Source: an uncultured Bacilli bacterium (GTDB lineage Bacteria > Bacillota_I > Bacilli_A > RF39 > UBA660). Taken from it: a stretch of 35,296 nucleotides of DNA. Positions 9,096 to 17,907 of the stretch are shown in pieces. Position 1 is the first letter of the stretch. Every line of letters begins with the position of its first letter. Both the position numbers and the translations under genes were made by a program. The DNA lies in NCBI GenBank assembly GCA_944363675.1, contig CALVUT010000063.1, forward strand, positions 1-35,296, written 5' to 3'. Under the pieces are notes generated by a model. It was not told where the DNA came from. It worked only from the letters and a program-made list of their open reading frames with translations, and did no database searches.

Positions 9096-10370
9096 ATGAA
9101 GCAAGGGTTATCTAGATTCTTTTCGAAAGATGTAAAAGACTTAAGAAAAAGAATTGCCTTCACCTTACTTGTTTTAGGACTATATTGTATAGGAACAGGA
9201 ATTACCATTGTATGGGCCACTCCATGGCTCAGTACTCTTTATGGTGAGCTAGGCTTCCTAGGAATATTCAATTTAATGAGTGGTGGTGGCTTTGAAAGAT
9301 TCTCAATCTTTGGTCTAGGTGTTACCCCTTACATTAATGCATCAATTATTACTCAGTTATTAACAATGGATATTATTCCATACTTTAAAGAGCTTAAAGA
9401 ACAAGGATATGTTGGACGTCAAAAGATTAACCGAATTACTAGATATCTCGGTATTGCTTTAGCCTTCATTCAGTCCTATGTTCTAACAGTTTTCCTTCTT
9501 GGTGTAAAAGAAGTCGACATGGTTTTAAAAATTACGCTAGTAATGAGTGCTGGAACGGCTTTCCTATTATGGTTAGGAGACCAAATCACAAATAAAGGAA
9601 TTGGTAATGGCCAATCCTTACTCATTATGGCAAGTATTGTTCTTAGTCTACCTTCTGTATTTACAGGAGCTTACAACATTTTTGTGACTAGTGCTACATA
9701 TGAAAATTGGATAGGAATTATTTTCTTCATTTTGTATTTATTAATGTATCTACTTGTTATTGTAGGTATTGTATGGATAACATTAGCCGAGCGAAGAATT
9801 CCAATCCAGTATGCTAACAAAACCGTAAGTGCATACAAAGCTAAAGAGTCTTACTTACCATTAAAAATTAACTATGCTGGCGTAATGCCTGTCATCTTTG
9901 CATCCATGTTATTAACAATTCCATCAATTATCGTGAACATTATTGGTAATCAAGGGGCAATTGACTTCGTGAATAACTACATTTTATACACGTCGCCAAC
10001 GGGCTTTGTCCTTTATATTGCTTTAATCGTTTTCTTTAGTTATTTCTATACATTCATGGCAATGAACCCAGAAGAAATGAGCAAAGACTTAAATAAAAGT
10101 GGGGCATATATTCCTGGTGTTCGACCTGGTGTAGAAACAACAAAATACATTAATAGCGTTGTAGGCAAATTAACATTAGTTGGCAGTCTTTTTATCGCTG
10201 TATTAGCAGGGCTTCCAATATTGATTTCCAATATAACAGGTTTAGATCAATCTGTAGCTATTGGTGGAACTGGAATATTAATTGTTGTTGGAGTAGCCAT
10301 TGAAACTTACAAACAAATTCAAAGTGGTATGGTTTCACGCAAATACTCTCATCGGAGAATGAGCAAGTGA
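9096..10370 (+). CDS. secY: SecY, protein translocase channel subunit
   Basis: The pore-forming subunit of SecYEG in the cytoplasmic membrane. It has 424 residues with about ten hydrophobic segments. Conserved parts include FNLMSGGGFERFSIFGLGV early on, then TPYINASIITQLL, the WLGDQITNKGIGNG loop, the cytosolic loop with AERRIPIQYANK, and NPEEMSKDLNKSGAYIPGVRPG. GAGGTGA is the ribosome binding site. SecG, its partner, is encoded at 34147. Confidence 0.98.
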   Translation: MKQGLSRFFSKDVKDLRKRIAFTLLVLGLYCIGTGITIVWATPWLSTLYGELGFLGIFNLMSGGGFERFSIFGLGVTPYINASIITQLLTMDIIPYFKELKEQGYVGRQKINRITRYLGIALAFIQSYVLTVFLLGVKEVDMVLKITLVMSAGTAFLLWLGDQITNKGIGNGQSLLIMASIVLSLPSVFTGAYNIFVTSATYENWIGIIFFILYLLMYLLVIVGIVWITLAERRIPIQYANKTVSAYKAKESYLPLKINYAGVMPVIFASMLLTIPSIIVNIIGNQGAIDFVNNYILYTSPTGFVLYIALIVFFSYFYTFMAMNPEEMSKDLNKSGAYIPGVRPGVETTKYINSVVGKLTLVGSLFIAVLAGLPILISNITGLDQSVAIGGTGILIVVGVAIETYKQIQSGMVSRKYSHRRMSK

Positions 10371-11014
10371 AAAATATAATTTTTCTTGCTCCCCCAGCTG
10401 CTGGGAAAGGAACTTTTAGCGAATATCTTGTGGATAACTATGGATATATTCACATATCTACAGGCGATTTGTTAAGAGAAGAAGCCGAAGAAAACGAAGA
10501 ATTAAAAGAATTTTTAAAATCGGGAAAACTAGTTGATGATAAGCTCGTTATAGATTTAATGGAAAAAAAATTGCAAAAACTTGCAAAAACACAACCATTT
10601 GTCCTAGATGGTGTGCCTAGAACATTGCAACAAGCACAAAAACTTGATATAATATTAAGCGGTTTGGGGTTTTTAAATGTTGTAGCGGTATTAATAGATG
10701 TAGAAAAAACAACTTTGGTAGACCGAATAGTTGGTAGAAAAGTTTGTCCAAATTGTCATAGAAACTACAACACGATCATCAAAGAATTCCAACCTAGAAT
10801 TGATAACGTTTGTGATGACTGTGGTGAGTCGTTAATAACTCGCAGTGATGACAACTTAGAATCCTTTGAGGTTCGTTATCATGAATATGAAGAGAGCATA
10901 AGTCCTATACTAGCTTTTTATAAAGCCAAAGGATGTTTGAAGGTGCTTTATAATAACAAAGTGGATCAAACAGAGGCTCTCAAATCTTTAAGGAGTATTG
11001 TGGATGAACATTAG
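10367..11014 (+). CDS. adk: Adenylate kinase, zinc-LID type, variant P-loop
   Basis: Makes 2 ADP from ATP and AMP in the cytosol. 215 residues, normal length. HISTGDLLR (28-36) and LDGVPRT (80-86) bind AMP. The LID holds a zinc site of C127, C130, C149 and C152. The P-loop reads APPAAGKGT (8-16), where the usual form is GxPGAGKGT; two glycines are replaced by alanine. The GTG start overlaps the secY stop (GTGA), with GGAG 9 bases upstream. A closely related nucleoside monophosphate kinase remains possible, but position and length favour adk. Confidence 0.93.
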   Translation: MKNIIFLAPPAAGKGTFSEYLVDNYGYIHISTGDLLREEAEENEELKEFLKSGKLVDDKLVIDLMEKKLQKLAKTQPFVLDGVPRTLQQAQKLDIILSGLGFLNVVAVLIDVEKTTLVDRIVGRKVCPNCHRNYNTIIKEFQPRIDNVCDDCGESLITRSDDNLESFEVRYHEYEESISPILAFYKAKGCLKVLYNNKVDQTEALKSLRSIVDEH

Positions 11015-11747
11015 AAGCGAACGAGAAATTAAACTGATGAAAGAGGCAGGACACATTAACTTTCTTGCACATAAAGAAATGGAAAAATACATCAAACCTG
11101 GGATCACAACAAAAGAGCTGGATAATAAAATTCGTGACTTTATTGTCAGTCATGGAGCAATTCCATCTTGCTATGGTTATGAAGGATTTCCAGCAAATGC
11201 ATGTATATGTGTCAATGATGAAGTCGTTCATGGCATACCTAGTAATCGTAAATTAAAAAACGGTGATATTGTGAAATTAGATTTCACTGTAAGAAAAGCA
11301 GGGTATGAATCAGATATGACTAGAACTTATCTCGTTGGTGATGTGGATCCAAGAATTAGAAAAATGGTAGAAGATACCGAACAAGCTTTATATGAAGGAA
11401 TTAAGGTAGTAAAACCTGGAGCAAGGGTAGGAGATATAGGTTATGCGATAAGCGAATATGCACATAATCATGGCTTGTCTGTTGTCGAAGAACTTGTTGG
11501 ACACGGTATTGGAACCGATATGCATGAAGATCCTGAAGTTCCAAATTATGGAAAGAAAGGAACAGGCATCGTATTAAAAGAAGGCATGGTTATCGCAATT
11601 GAACCAATGCTAAATTTAGGAAAACGAAATGTAGTCCTATTAGACAATGATTGGACCGTTGTAACGGAAGACGGTAGCCCATCATGTCATTTTGAACATA
11701 CCGTTTGTGTAACCAAAGACGGATATGAAATATTAACGGGAGAATAG
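11004..11747 (+). CDS. map: Methionine aminopeptidase type I
   Basis: Removes the initiator methionine from nascent proteins. It is 247 residues in the pita-bread fold. The five metal ligands are visible as D93, D104, H167, E200 and E231 (contexts KLDFTV, ESDMTRT, VGHGIG, AIEPML, HFEHTV). The ATG at 11004 lies 8 bases after AGGAG, while an in-frame TTG at 10998 is too close to it. It overlaps adk by 11 bases. Confidence 0.96.
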   Translation: MNIRSEREIKLMKEAGHINFLAHKEMEKYIKPGITTKELDNKIRDFIVSHGAIPSCYGYEGFPANACICVNDEVVHGIPSNRKLKNGDIVKLDFTVRKAGYESDMTRTYLVGDVDPRIRKMVEDTEQALYEGIKVVKPGARVGDIGYAISEYAHNHGLSVVEELVGHGIGTDMHEDPEVPNYGKKGTGIVLKEGMVIAIEPMLNLGKRNVVLLDNDWTVVTEDGSPSCHFEHTVCVTKDGYEILTGE

Positions 11748-11751
11748 ATAT

Positions 11752-12045
11752 ATGGCGAAAAAAAATGATCGTAAAAGTAATTTACAAAGTAAGGACGTTG
11801 TAAAAAATAAACATCAAGTAACAAACAATACAAAGTCTGATAAAATTGAAGTGGAAGGAAAAGTAACTGTTGTCTTAAAAGGCGGCGATTACTTAGTGGA
11901 ACTTCCAAATGGATACACTGTAGAGGCCTACGTTTCTGGTAAAATGCGAGTAAATATGATTCGTATTCTACCAGGTGATACAGTCACCATTGAGCTTTCT
12001 CCTTACGACTTAACACGTGGGCGAATTATATGGAACAAAAGATAA
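11752..12045 (+). CDS. infA: Translation initiation factor IF-1 with N-terminal extension
   Basis: IF-1 blocks the A site during initiation. The OB-fold domain spans about residues 26-97 ([44 protein letters not shown] split over this region). A usual IF-1 has about 72 residues; this one has 97 because of about 25 extra Lys/Asn-rich residues in front. No internal start codon lies between the extension and the OB fold, and a GGGAG site precedes the ATG at 11752, so the extension looks genuine. Confidence 0.94.
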   Translation: MAKKNDRKSNLQSKDVVKNKHQVTNNTKSDKIEVEGKVTVVLKGGDYLVELPNGYTVEAYVSGKMRVNMIRILPGDTVTIELSPYDLTRGRIIWNKR

Positions 12046-12057
12046 TGGAGGTATAAT

Positions 12058-12174
12058 ATGAAAGTAAGAGCGTCAGTAAAACCCATTTGTAAAAAATGTA
12101 AAGTAATCAAAAGAAATGGAAAAGTTATGGTAATTTGTGAAAATCCAAAACACAAACAAAAACAAGGAAAGTAG
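12058..12174 (+). CDS. rpmJ: 50S ribosomal protein L36 (bL36), zinc-type
   Basis: A 38-residue protein: [20 protein letters not shown], then [18 protein letters not shown]. Zinc ligands C11, C14, C27 and H32 are all present, so it is the zinc-binding form. GGAGG lies 6 bases before the ATG. Its place between infA and rpsM is the normal Bacillota order. Confidence 0.97.
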   Translation: MKVRASVKPICKKCKVIKRNGKVMVICENPKHKQKQGK

Positions 12175-12186
12175 AGGAATTAAAAT

Positions 12187-12561
12187 ATGGCAAGAATTAA
12201 AAATATTGAATTACCAAATGAAAAACATGTTTGCATTGGTTTAACCAGCATCTATGGTATTGGTAGAAGCCTTGCAAAAACAATCTGTGAAAAAGCAGGT
12301 GTGCCTGCAGAGCGCAAGGTAAAAGATTTAACAGAAGAAGATATCCAAAAATTACGTAAAGAAATTGATAATTATGTAGTAGAAGGTGATCTTCGTCGTG
12401 AAGTTCAATTAAACATCAAAGAAAAAATGGAAATCAACTCATATCAAGGAGTTCGTCATAAAAAAGGACTTCCTGTTAGAGGACAAAGAACTAGCAGAAA
12501 TGCTCGTACCAGAAAAGGTAAGGGTAAAGTAGTAGCTAATAAGAAAAAAGTAGGTAAATAG
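12187..12561 (+). CDS. rpsM: 30S ribosomal protein S13 (uS13)
   Basis: A head protein contacting L5 and the P-site tRNA. It is 124 residues: [19 protein letters not shown] at the start, the helix-two-turn-helix region, and the basic C-terminal tail [19 protein letters not shown] that reaches the P site. GAGGAAT is the ribosome binding site. Confidence 0.98.
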   Translation: MARIKNIELPNEKHVCIGLTSIYGIGRSLAKTICEKAGVPAERKVKDLTEEDIQKLRKEIDNYVVEGDLRREVQLNIKEKMEINSYQGVRHKKGLPVRGQRTSRNARTRKGKGKVVANKKKVGK

Positions 12562-12573
12562 GAGGTTTAATTT

Positions 12574-12957
12574 ATGGCATATAATAGAAGAAAAAGAAAA
12601 GTTAAAAAGAATATTCCTGAAGCAGTCGCACATATTAAATCAACATACAATAATACTATTGTAACCATTACAGATAAAGACGGAAATGTTATTAGTTGGG
12701 CAAGTGCTGGTACTATCGGATATAAAGGTTCTAAAAAGAAAACACCTTTTGCTGCTGGTACAAGTGCTGAGGCAGCTGGACGTGCTGCTATGGACTGTGG
12801 TGTTAAAAAAATTGAAGTACACGTTAAAGGCTTAGGAGCTGGACGTGAGAATGCTATCCGTCAATTACAAGCAGTAGGACTAGAAGTAACAAGTATCGTT
12901 GATGAAACACCAATTCCTCATAACGGATGTCGTCCACCAAAAAGACCTAGAAATTAG
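12574..12957 (+). CDS. rpsK: 30S ribosomal protein S11 (uS11)
   Basis: A platform protein near the E-site codon. It has 127 residues with the features [37 protein letters not shown] and the C-terminal [19 protein letters not shown] lies upstream at normal spacing. Confidence 0.98.
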   Translation: MAYNRRKRKVKKNIPEAVAHIKSTYNNTIVTITDKDGNVISWASAGTIGYKGSKKKTPFAAGTSAEAAGRAAMDCGVKKIEVHVKGLGAGRENAIRQLQAVGLEVTSIVDETPIPHNGCRPPKRPRN

Positions 12958-12978
12958 TGTTGGAAAGGAAAGTAGACT

Positions 12979-13923
12979 ATGATTAAATTTGAAAAACCAG
13001 ATTATAAAATTGTTGAATACCAAGAAAGTAACCACTATGGAAAATTTGTTTTAGAACCACTTGAAAGAGGGTTTGGTCATACTATTGGTACAGGTTTAAG
13101 AAGAGTAATGTTATCAAGTATGCCTGGATGTGCAATCAATACCATTAAAATTGATGGCGTCCTTCATGAATTCCAAAAAATTGATGGTGTTTATGAAGAT
13201 GTAACTGCAATTGTATTAAACTTTAAAAGTGTTGTTTTAAAAAATCATTCTGAAGAAAGCAAAGTAATGCATTTGGAAGCAAATACTCCAGGTCCTGTAA
13301 CGGCTGGAATGATTGAACATGATCCAGATATCGAAATTATGAATCCAGACTTTGTGATTTGTAACTTAGTTGAAGGTGGAAAGATTAGTGTTGATATTAC
13401 TTGCAATAATGGTAAAGGTTATGTCGATGCTAAAGAAAACCAAAGACTTTATGCAGCAGATAAACCAGGAGTTATTGCTATCGATTCATTATATTCTCCA
13501 GTAGAGAGAGTAAATTATGAAGTAGAAAGTGCTCGTGTTGGTCACAATGAAAACTTTGATAAATTAATTGTTGAAGTCGAAACAAATGGCAGTATTACTC
13601 CAGAAGAATGTATGGCTTTAGCAGCTAAAATCTTAATTGAACATTTCAATATCATTGCTGATTTAAATGCCATTAGTGATGTAGCTGGACTTATGAGCGA
13701 AAAGAAAGTAGATACAATTACGAAAACACTTGAAACACCAATTGAAGAAATTGAATTCTCTGTTCGTGCTTATAACTGTTTAAAAAGAGCTGGTATTCAT
13801 ACGGTTCAAGATTTAATCAATAAAAAAGAAGTTGAAGTTACAAAGATTCGTAACTTAGGTAAAAAATCATTAAAAGAAGTATTAGATAAAGTAGAAGAAA
13901 TGGGACTTAAGTTCCACGAATAA
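12979..13923 (+). CDS. rpoA: RNA polymerase alpha subunit
   Basis: It assembles RNA polymerase and contacts UP elements and activators. The 314 residues fall in two parts: the N-terminal dimerisation domain (with LEPLERGFGHTIGTGLRRVML) and the C-terminal helix-hairpin-helix domain (RAYNCLKRAGIHTVQDLINK and RNLGKKSLKEVLDKVEEMGL) joined by a linker around residue 240. AAAGGAAAG precedes the ATG. Confidence 0.98.
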   Translation: MIKFEKPDYKIVEYQESNHYGKFVLEPLERGFGHTIGTGLRRVMLSSMPGCAINTIKIDGVLHEFQKIDGVYEDVTAIVLNFKSVVLKNHSEESKVMHLEANTPGPVTAGMIEHDPDIEIMNPDFVICNLVEGGKISVDITCNNGKGYVDAKENQRLYAADKPGVIAIDSLYSPVERVNYEVESARVGHNENFDKLIVEVETNGSITPEECMALAAKILIEHFNIIADLNAISDVAGLMSEKKVDTITKTLETPIEEIEFSVRAYNCLKRAGIHTVQDLINKKEVEVTKIRNLGKKSLKEVLDKVEEMGLKFHE

Positions 13924-13937
13924 GGAGGTAAAAAACA

Positions 13938-14279
13938 ATGGCTTATAGAAAATTAGGAAGAGAAACACGTCAAAGAAGAAGTATTCTAGCAGGTCTTTCT
14001 AAAACCGTTATTTTAGAAGGTAGTGTTATTACAACAGAAGCTAGAGCTAAAGAAGTGCGTAAGTTTGTTGAAAAAATGATTACTTATGGAAAAAGAGGAA
14101 CTTTAGTTTCAAGAAGAAAAGCTTTAGCATTCTTCCATAATGATAATGAAGTAGTAAGTAAAATCTTTAATGAACTTGCTCCTAAATATCAAGATAGAAA
14201 TGGTGGATATACACGCATCATTAAAATTAAAGAACGTATTGGTGACGACGCTTTACAAGTAAAATTAGAACTAGTGTAA
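13938..14279 (+). CDS. rplQ: 50S ribosomal protein L17 (bL17)
   Basis: A bacterial-specific protein near the tunnel exit, 113 residues. It starts with YRKLGRETRQRRSILAGLSK and ends with the NGGYTRIIKIKERIGDDAL signature. AAGGAGG precedes the ATG. It is the last gene of the superoperon. In many Bacillota, ECF transporter genes and truA follow; here they do not. Confidence 0.98.
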   Translation: MAYRKLGRETRQRRSILAGLSKTVILEGSVITTEARAKEVRKFVEKMITYGKRGTLVSRRKALAFFHNDNEVVSKIFNELAPKYQDRNGGYTRIIKIKERIGDDALQVKLELV

Positions 14280-14284
14280 AAAGG

Positions 14285-14310
14285 ACATCTATTTATTAGA
14301 TGTTTTTTTG
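14285..14310 (+). terminator. Terminator of the ribosomal superoperon
   Basis: ACATCT (14285-14290) pairs with AGATGT (14298-14303) around a 7-base loop, followed by a run of T. The stem is short and AT-rich but sits 6 bases after the rplQ stop. Confidence 0.7.
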
Positions 14311-14345
14311 TTAAAATAAGATAGAAAAAACTATCCAAATTCTTC

Positions 14346-14374
14346 TTGTTTCATGGCCAAAAGCATGATAAACT
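14346..14374 (+). promoter_or_regulatory. Extended -10 promoter of the peptidase gene
   Basis: TTGTTT (14346-14351), 17-base spacer and TAAACT (14369-14374) preceded by TGA, an extended -10. This places transcription start near 14381, downstream of an in-frame TTG at 14346, and so argues for an ATG at 14397 or 14400 as the real start. Confidence 0.45.
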
Positions 14375-14399
14375 TTCTATAGAAAATAGTAAGGATATG

Positions 14400-15758
14400 A
14401 TGTCTATGCCGCCTTTGGAAAAGAAAAGATATTTATTTCTATTTTTGATGATGCTTTTAGTTCTTTTCTTGATTACTTTTGGAGTGTACTGGTTTATTTT
14501 CCGAAAGAATTGGTCTCAAGAGTTGTACCGGGTTATCCACATCGAATATGGCGAAAAACTTACTCCAGAAATGCTATTTCAAAATGAAGTAGATCTTTCA
14601 GATTATCAATATGAGCCTCCCCTTGAAACCATTTATGAAGTAGGGACATATACATTAAAAATCAGGGTAAATAATTCTAGTACCGAAATAAGAGTGATTA
14701 TAGAAGATACAACTCCTCCAGAAATAGAAGTTCAAGACTTAACAAGATATATAGATGAAGAACTTCCTTCAAAAGAAGAATTTGTGACACAGATGAGCGA
14801 TGCTTCAGAACTTCAAATTTTAGATTATACAGTGGATAAAACCGTAGGTACACATGAAATTACGATAACTGTACAAGATATACACGGGAATAGTACGCAA
14901 AAAAAAGCAACATTAACAATTTTAGAAGATAAAGAGCCACCAGTTTTTGCTGGATTAACGGATATAACGATTGAAGTTGGAACTACCCCAGATTTATATT
15001 CAGGAGTAGAAGCAGTAGATAAGCGTTTTGGCAATGTTGAATTCACTGTAGATGACCAGAGGGTAGACTATCAGACTCCAGGAAAATATACCATAACCTA
15101 TAAAGCCACAGATCAGTTAGGCAATGAAACAGTCGCGACAAGAAATATTCGAATTAAAGAAAAATCTATCACATATAGGATTAATAACTTTCCAGTGTAT
15201 AACCAATATCCAAACTATCCAAATGGTTGTGAAAGTATTGCTCTATACAACCTACTTAGATACTATGGAGTAAATGTGACTCCAGAAGAAATTGTAAATC
15301 GTTTAAAAAAAGGGGAAGGCCCATATTGGAATGGAAATACCTTATATGGAGGAAATCCAGAAATTGAATTTGTAGGCGATCCTCGAGACATCAATGGTTA
15401 TGGAGTATATCAAAAACCAATTCAAGATGTTGCAAATTATTACAAAAGCGGTATGATTGATTACACGGGCCATTCATTAAATGAAGTATTAAATCTAGTG
15501 AAGCAAAATATACCCGTTCAAGTTTGGGTATCTATTAATTTAGAAAATACAAAAGTATGCACTCACTGGACCTACGCGTCCACTGGCGAAACAATTTATT
15601 GGATTTGTAATTTGCATAGTGTAGTTGTGACGGGATTTAATGACAATTATGTCTATGTTTCTGATTCTTATACGGGAAAAATAGAAGCATACTCACGCAC
15701 ACAATTTGAAAAAATGTATAATCTATTTGGTAAAAGAGCATTATATTACCCAAACTAA
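14400..15758 (+). CDS. Membrane-anchored C39-like cysteine peptidase with Ig-like repeats
   Basis: One membrane segment (about residues 11-34) after a short basic N-terminus suggests an extracellular bulk. Two tandem Ig-like repeats follow, each opening with a (T/K)xPP motif and with VGTHEITITVQD or PGKYTITYKATD patterns, of the DUF5011 kind. The C-terminal 180 residues look like a C39-family-2 peptidase: the likely triad is C277 (in PNGCESIAL), H406 (in LHSVVVTGF) and D422 (in VSDSYTG). The substrate is unknown. AAGG 5 bases upstream supports the ATG at 14400; 14397 and 14406 are also possible. The exported protein at 15770 starts 11 bases after its stop. Confidence 0.8.
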   Translation: MSMPPLEKKRYLFLFLMMLLVLFLITFGVYWFIFRKNWSQELYRVIHIEYGEKLTPEMLFQNEVDLSDYQYEPPLETIYEVGTYTLKIRVNNSSTEIRVIIEDTTPPEIEVQDLTRYIDEELPSKEEFVTQMSDASELQILDYTVDKTVGTHEITITVQDIHGNSTQKKATLTILEDKEPPVFAGLTDITIEVGTTPDLYSGVEAVDKRFGNVEFTVDDQRVDYQTPGKYTITYKATDQLGNETVATRNIRIKEKSITYRINNFPVYNQYPNYPNGCESIALYNLLRYYGVNVTPEEIVNRLKKGEGPYWNGNTLYGGNPEIEFVGDPRDINGYGVYQKPIQDVANYYKSGMIDYTGHSLNEVLNLVKQNIPVQVWVSINLENTKVCTHWTYASTGETIYWICNLHSVVVTGFNDNYVYVSDSYTGKIEAYSRTQFEKMYNLFGKRALYYPN

Positions 15759-15769
15759 AGGAGATCAAA

Positions 15770-16579
15770 ATGAAAAAATGTTTACTAATTTCTATTATTC
15801 TTTTAATTCTGTGCTTAGTGACTCTAGGAATTGTCACAAAATTATCTGAAAACGAATCACTAAACTCAAATGAAAACAATTCCCAAACAAATCCTAGTTC
15901 AAATCAAAGCAGTATTCCATTTTCGTTAGATATTGAATCTGAATTTGTTCAAAACCTATATAAAATGGCCAATCCAAGTAGTGATGCGGGTATTTTAAAA
16001 GATTTATATGATGATGGCGTTCCTTCCAACACTTATATTTTAGCTACAGGAGCAATGAACTATATCCGAAAGAATATTCCTATAGATTCAGAAATGGTTC
16101 AAAATCGCATGTTTACCGCTACGATCACCAAAGAAGATTTAAAACAGAATATTGAAGAAGTGTTTGGGAGCATAAATTATCAAGACGAAGATTTTTATGT
16201 CCTAAATTACGAATACGGCGTTTGTGGGTTTACTTACCAGGGAGAACTAGAAAGATATGAGAGTTTAAATGGCTGTGGTGGCTCGATGTACGAAAGTTTT
16301 AAACGTAAGTTAATTTCTGCTCGTGAAGAAGGCAATTACCTTTATCTTACTGAGAAATCAATTTATATATACAATGATTGGAATGAATATATAAGTAGAA
16401 GGTTTATTTATGCAGATTATAATCAAGAAAAGATGCTAGATTATATCGAAACAAGTTCTAGCGAAAGTGTAACTATTAGCGTAGACGATTACTTAGAAGG
16501 AGCTATGACCTACGATTATGTTTTTGAAAAATTGAACGATCGATATATCTTCAAAGGACTACAAAAAAATAGTAACTAA
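15770..16579 (+). CDS. Exported or membrane-anchored protein of unknown function
   Basis: 269 residues. A basic start and a strong hydrophobic stretch (about 4-24) are followed by a Ser/Asn/Gln-rich linker (about 28-52), which is typical of a protein tethered outside the membrane. The rest is a soluble domain with two cysteines in GVCGFTYQG and NGCGGSMYE. I do not recognise the family. A Cys lies in the hydrophobic segment, but the residue before it is Leu, so it is a poor lipobox. GGAG lies 7 bases before the ATG. It is probably cotranscribed with the C39-like peptidase. Confidence 0.75.
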   Translation: MKKCLLISIILLILCLVTLGIVTKLSENESLNSNENNSQTNPSSNQSSIPFSLDIESEFVQNLYKMANPSSDAGILKDLYDDGVPSNTYILATGAMNYIRKNIPIDSEMVQNRMFTATITKEDLKQNIEEVFGSINYQDEDFYVLNYEYGVCGFTYQGELERYESLNGCGGSMYESFKRKLISAREEGNYLYLTEKSIYIYNDWNEYISRRFIYADYNQEKMLDYIETSSSESVTISVDDYLEGAMTYDYVFEKLNDRYIFKGLQKNSN

Positions 16580-16589
16580 AGTTAGAATG

Positions 16590-16598
16590 TGATAAAAT
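16590..16598 (+). promoter_or_regulatory. Extended -10 promoter of trpS
   Basis: TGA-TAAAAT (16590-16598) is an extended -10 element with a poor -35. Only about 15 bases of leader would precede the trpS ATG, which leaves no room for a T-box. Confidence 0.4.
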
Positions 16599-16620
16599 AA
16601 AAAAAGAAAAGAGGAATGAC

Positions 16621-17724
16621 ATGAAAAAAATTATTTTAACAGGCGATCGTCCAACTGGCCGACTTCACATAGGCCATTATGTTGGTTCTTTAAAAAGTAG
16701 AGTTAAAATTCAAAACGATGGACAATATGATGAAATGTATATTATGATTGCAGATGCCCAAGCTTTGACGGACAATGCAGATAATCCTGAAAAAATAAGG
16801 GAAAACATTATGGAAGTTGCCTTAGACTATTTATCAGTAGGATTAGATCCTAGTAAAGTAACGATCTTTATTCAATCTCACGTCAGTGCTTTAACCGAGT
16901 TAACTTTTTATTATTCCAATTTAGTTACCGTATCTCGTTTGCAACGAAATCCAACCGTTAAAAATGAAATCAAACTACGGAACTTTGAAGCAAATATACC
17001 GGTGGGTTTCTTTACTTATCCTATTAGTCAAGCTGCCGATATTACTGCTTTTAAAGCCAACATTGTGCCTGTAGGCGAAGACCAATTGCCAATGATCGAA
17101 CAAGCAAGAGAAATCGTTCACACCTTCAACCGTGTTTATAAAAAAGACGTACTTGTAAAACCAGAGGCAGTTTTACCGGAAACCGAAGCCGCTTTAAGAC
17201 TTCCTGGTACAGATGGCAATGCTAAGATGAGTAAATCATTAGGAAACTGTATTTATTTAGCCGACTCCAAAGAAGATGTGGAAAGAAAAATTATAAGCAT
17301 GTATACCGATCCTGATCATATCCATGTAAATGATCCAGGAAAAGTTGAAAATAATACAGTCTTTACGTATTTAGATGCTTTTTCAACAGACGAAGATTTT
17401 CAAAAATTTTTACCAGAATATAAAAATCTCGATGAATTAAAAGATCACTATCGTAAAGGTGGTGTAGGTGATGTCAAAATCAAAAAATTCCTTTTAGATA
17501 TTATGGAAGAAATTTTAACTCCTATTCGTGAGAAAAGAAAATACTACGAAGCAAGAATTGATGAAGTGTATAGCATTCTGGAAAAAGGATCCGAAAAAGC
17601 AAGTCATGTTGCCAATAAAACCTTAAAAGAAGTAAAAGAAGCAATGAAAATTAACTATTTTGAAGATCAAGAGTTACTAGAGACTTATCGGCAGAAATAT
17701 GCGACAAAAGGGCAAGAAAACTAA
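16621..17724 (+). CDS. trpS: Tryptophanyl-tRNA synthetase
   Basis: A class I synthetase that charges tRNA-Trp in the cytosol. The HIGH signature is HIGH itself (residues 16-19, in TGRLHIGHY), and KMSKS is at 202-206. The Trp-binding region includes FIQSHVSALTELTFY and the PVGEDQLPMIEQAREI stretch. It is 367 residues, somewhat longer than the ~330 of most TrpRS, with the extra length mostly in the C-terminal half. GAGGAA is the ribosome binding site. Confidence 0.96.
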   Translation: MKKIILTGDRPTGRLHIGHYVGSLKSRVKIQNDGQYDEMYIMIADAQALTDNADNPEKIRENIMEVALDYLSVGLDPSKVTIFIQSHVSALTELTFYYSNLVTVSRLQRNPTVKNEIKLRNFEANIPVGFFTYPISQAADITAFKANIVPVGEDQLPMIEQAREIVHTFNRVYKKDVLVKPEAVLPETEAALRLPGTDGNAKMSKSLGNCIYLADSKEDVERKIISMYTDPDHIHVNDPGKVENNTVFTYLDAFSTDEDFQKFLPEYKNLDELKDHYRKGGVGDVKIKKFLLDIMEEILTPIREKRKYYEARIDEVYSILEKGSEKASHVANKTLKEVKEAMKINYFEDQELLETYRQKYATKGQEN

Positions 17725-17742
17725 CCTAAACCTTCGATTTTG

Positions 17743-17751
17743 TGCTATAAT
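17743..17751 (+). promoter_or_regulatory. Extended -10 promoter of the CarD-like gene
   Basis: TGC-TATAAT (17743-17751) is a consensus extended -10, with no good -35. It lies upstream of a hairpin (17767-17801) and a strong Shine-Dalgarno AAGGAGGG (17809-17816). These originally belonged to the CarD-like gene now at 19498, before an IS110 element separated them. Confidence 0.5.
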
Positions 17752-17766
17752 ATTAGTACAACGTGT

Positions 17767-17806
17767 AGCTATTCAAAAGGCTTAAGACCAGTTGAATAGC
17801 TTTTTT
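17767..17806 (+). terminator. Strong intrinsic terminator after trpS, inside the carD-like leader
   Basis: AGCTATTCAA (17767-17776) pairs perfectly with TTGAATAGCT (17792-17801) around a 15-base loop, and a T run follows (17801-17806). It can end trpS transcripts. It also lies downstream of the TGCTATAAT promoter, so it may act as an attenuator. Confidence 0.8.
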
Positions 17807-17907
17807 CTAAGGAGGGTTTAATCTGAAAAATAAACAAAATTTATTTTAGGAAAAAAAACTAAAAAAGGGCAGACTTCCCCTTACCCCAAGATAAAGTCAA
17901 AATTTAA

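Noticed and set aside
9096-10370. TGA read as tryptophan (Mollicutes code)
   Set aside because: secY and several other genes end at TGA in proper context, and Trp residues are coded by TGG.
14346-14399. Upstream TTG start for the C39-like peptidase
   Set aside because: It coincides with the predicted promoter -35, lacks a ribosome binding site and adds non-conserved residues before the membrane segment.
15770-15850. Lipoprotein signal on the exported protein
   Set aside because: The cysteine in the hydrophobic stretch is preceded by leucine, so the lipobox is not met.
16580-16620. T-box or other riboswitch before trpS
   Set aside because: The space is about 41 bases and holds only an extended -10 and a ribosome binding site.
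17817-17850. Short leader peptide after AAGGAGGG
   Set aside because: Only a CTG start followed by eight codons; it is explained as the junction of the IS110 insertion with the displaced carD-like ribosome binding site.
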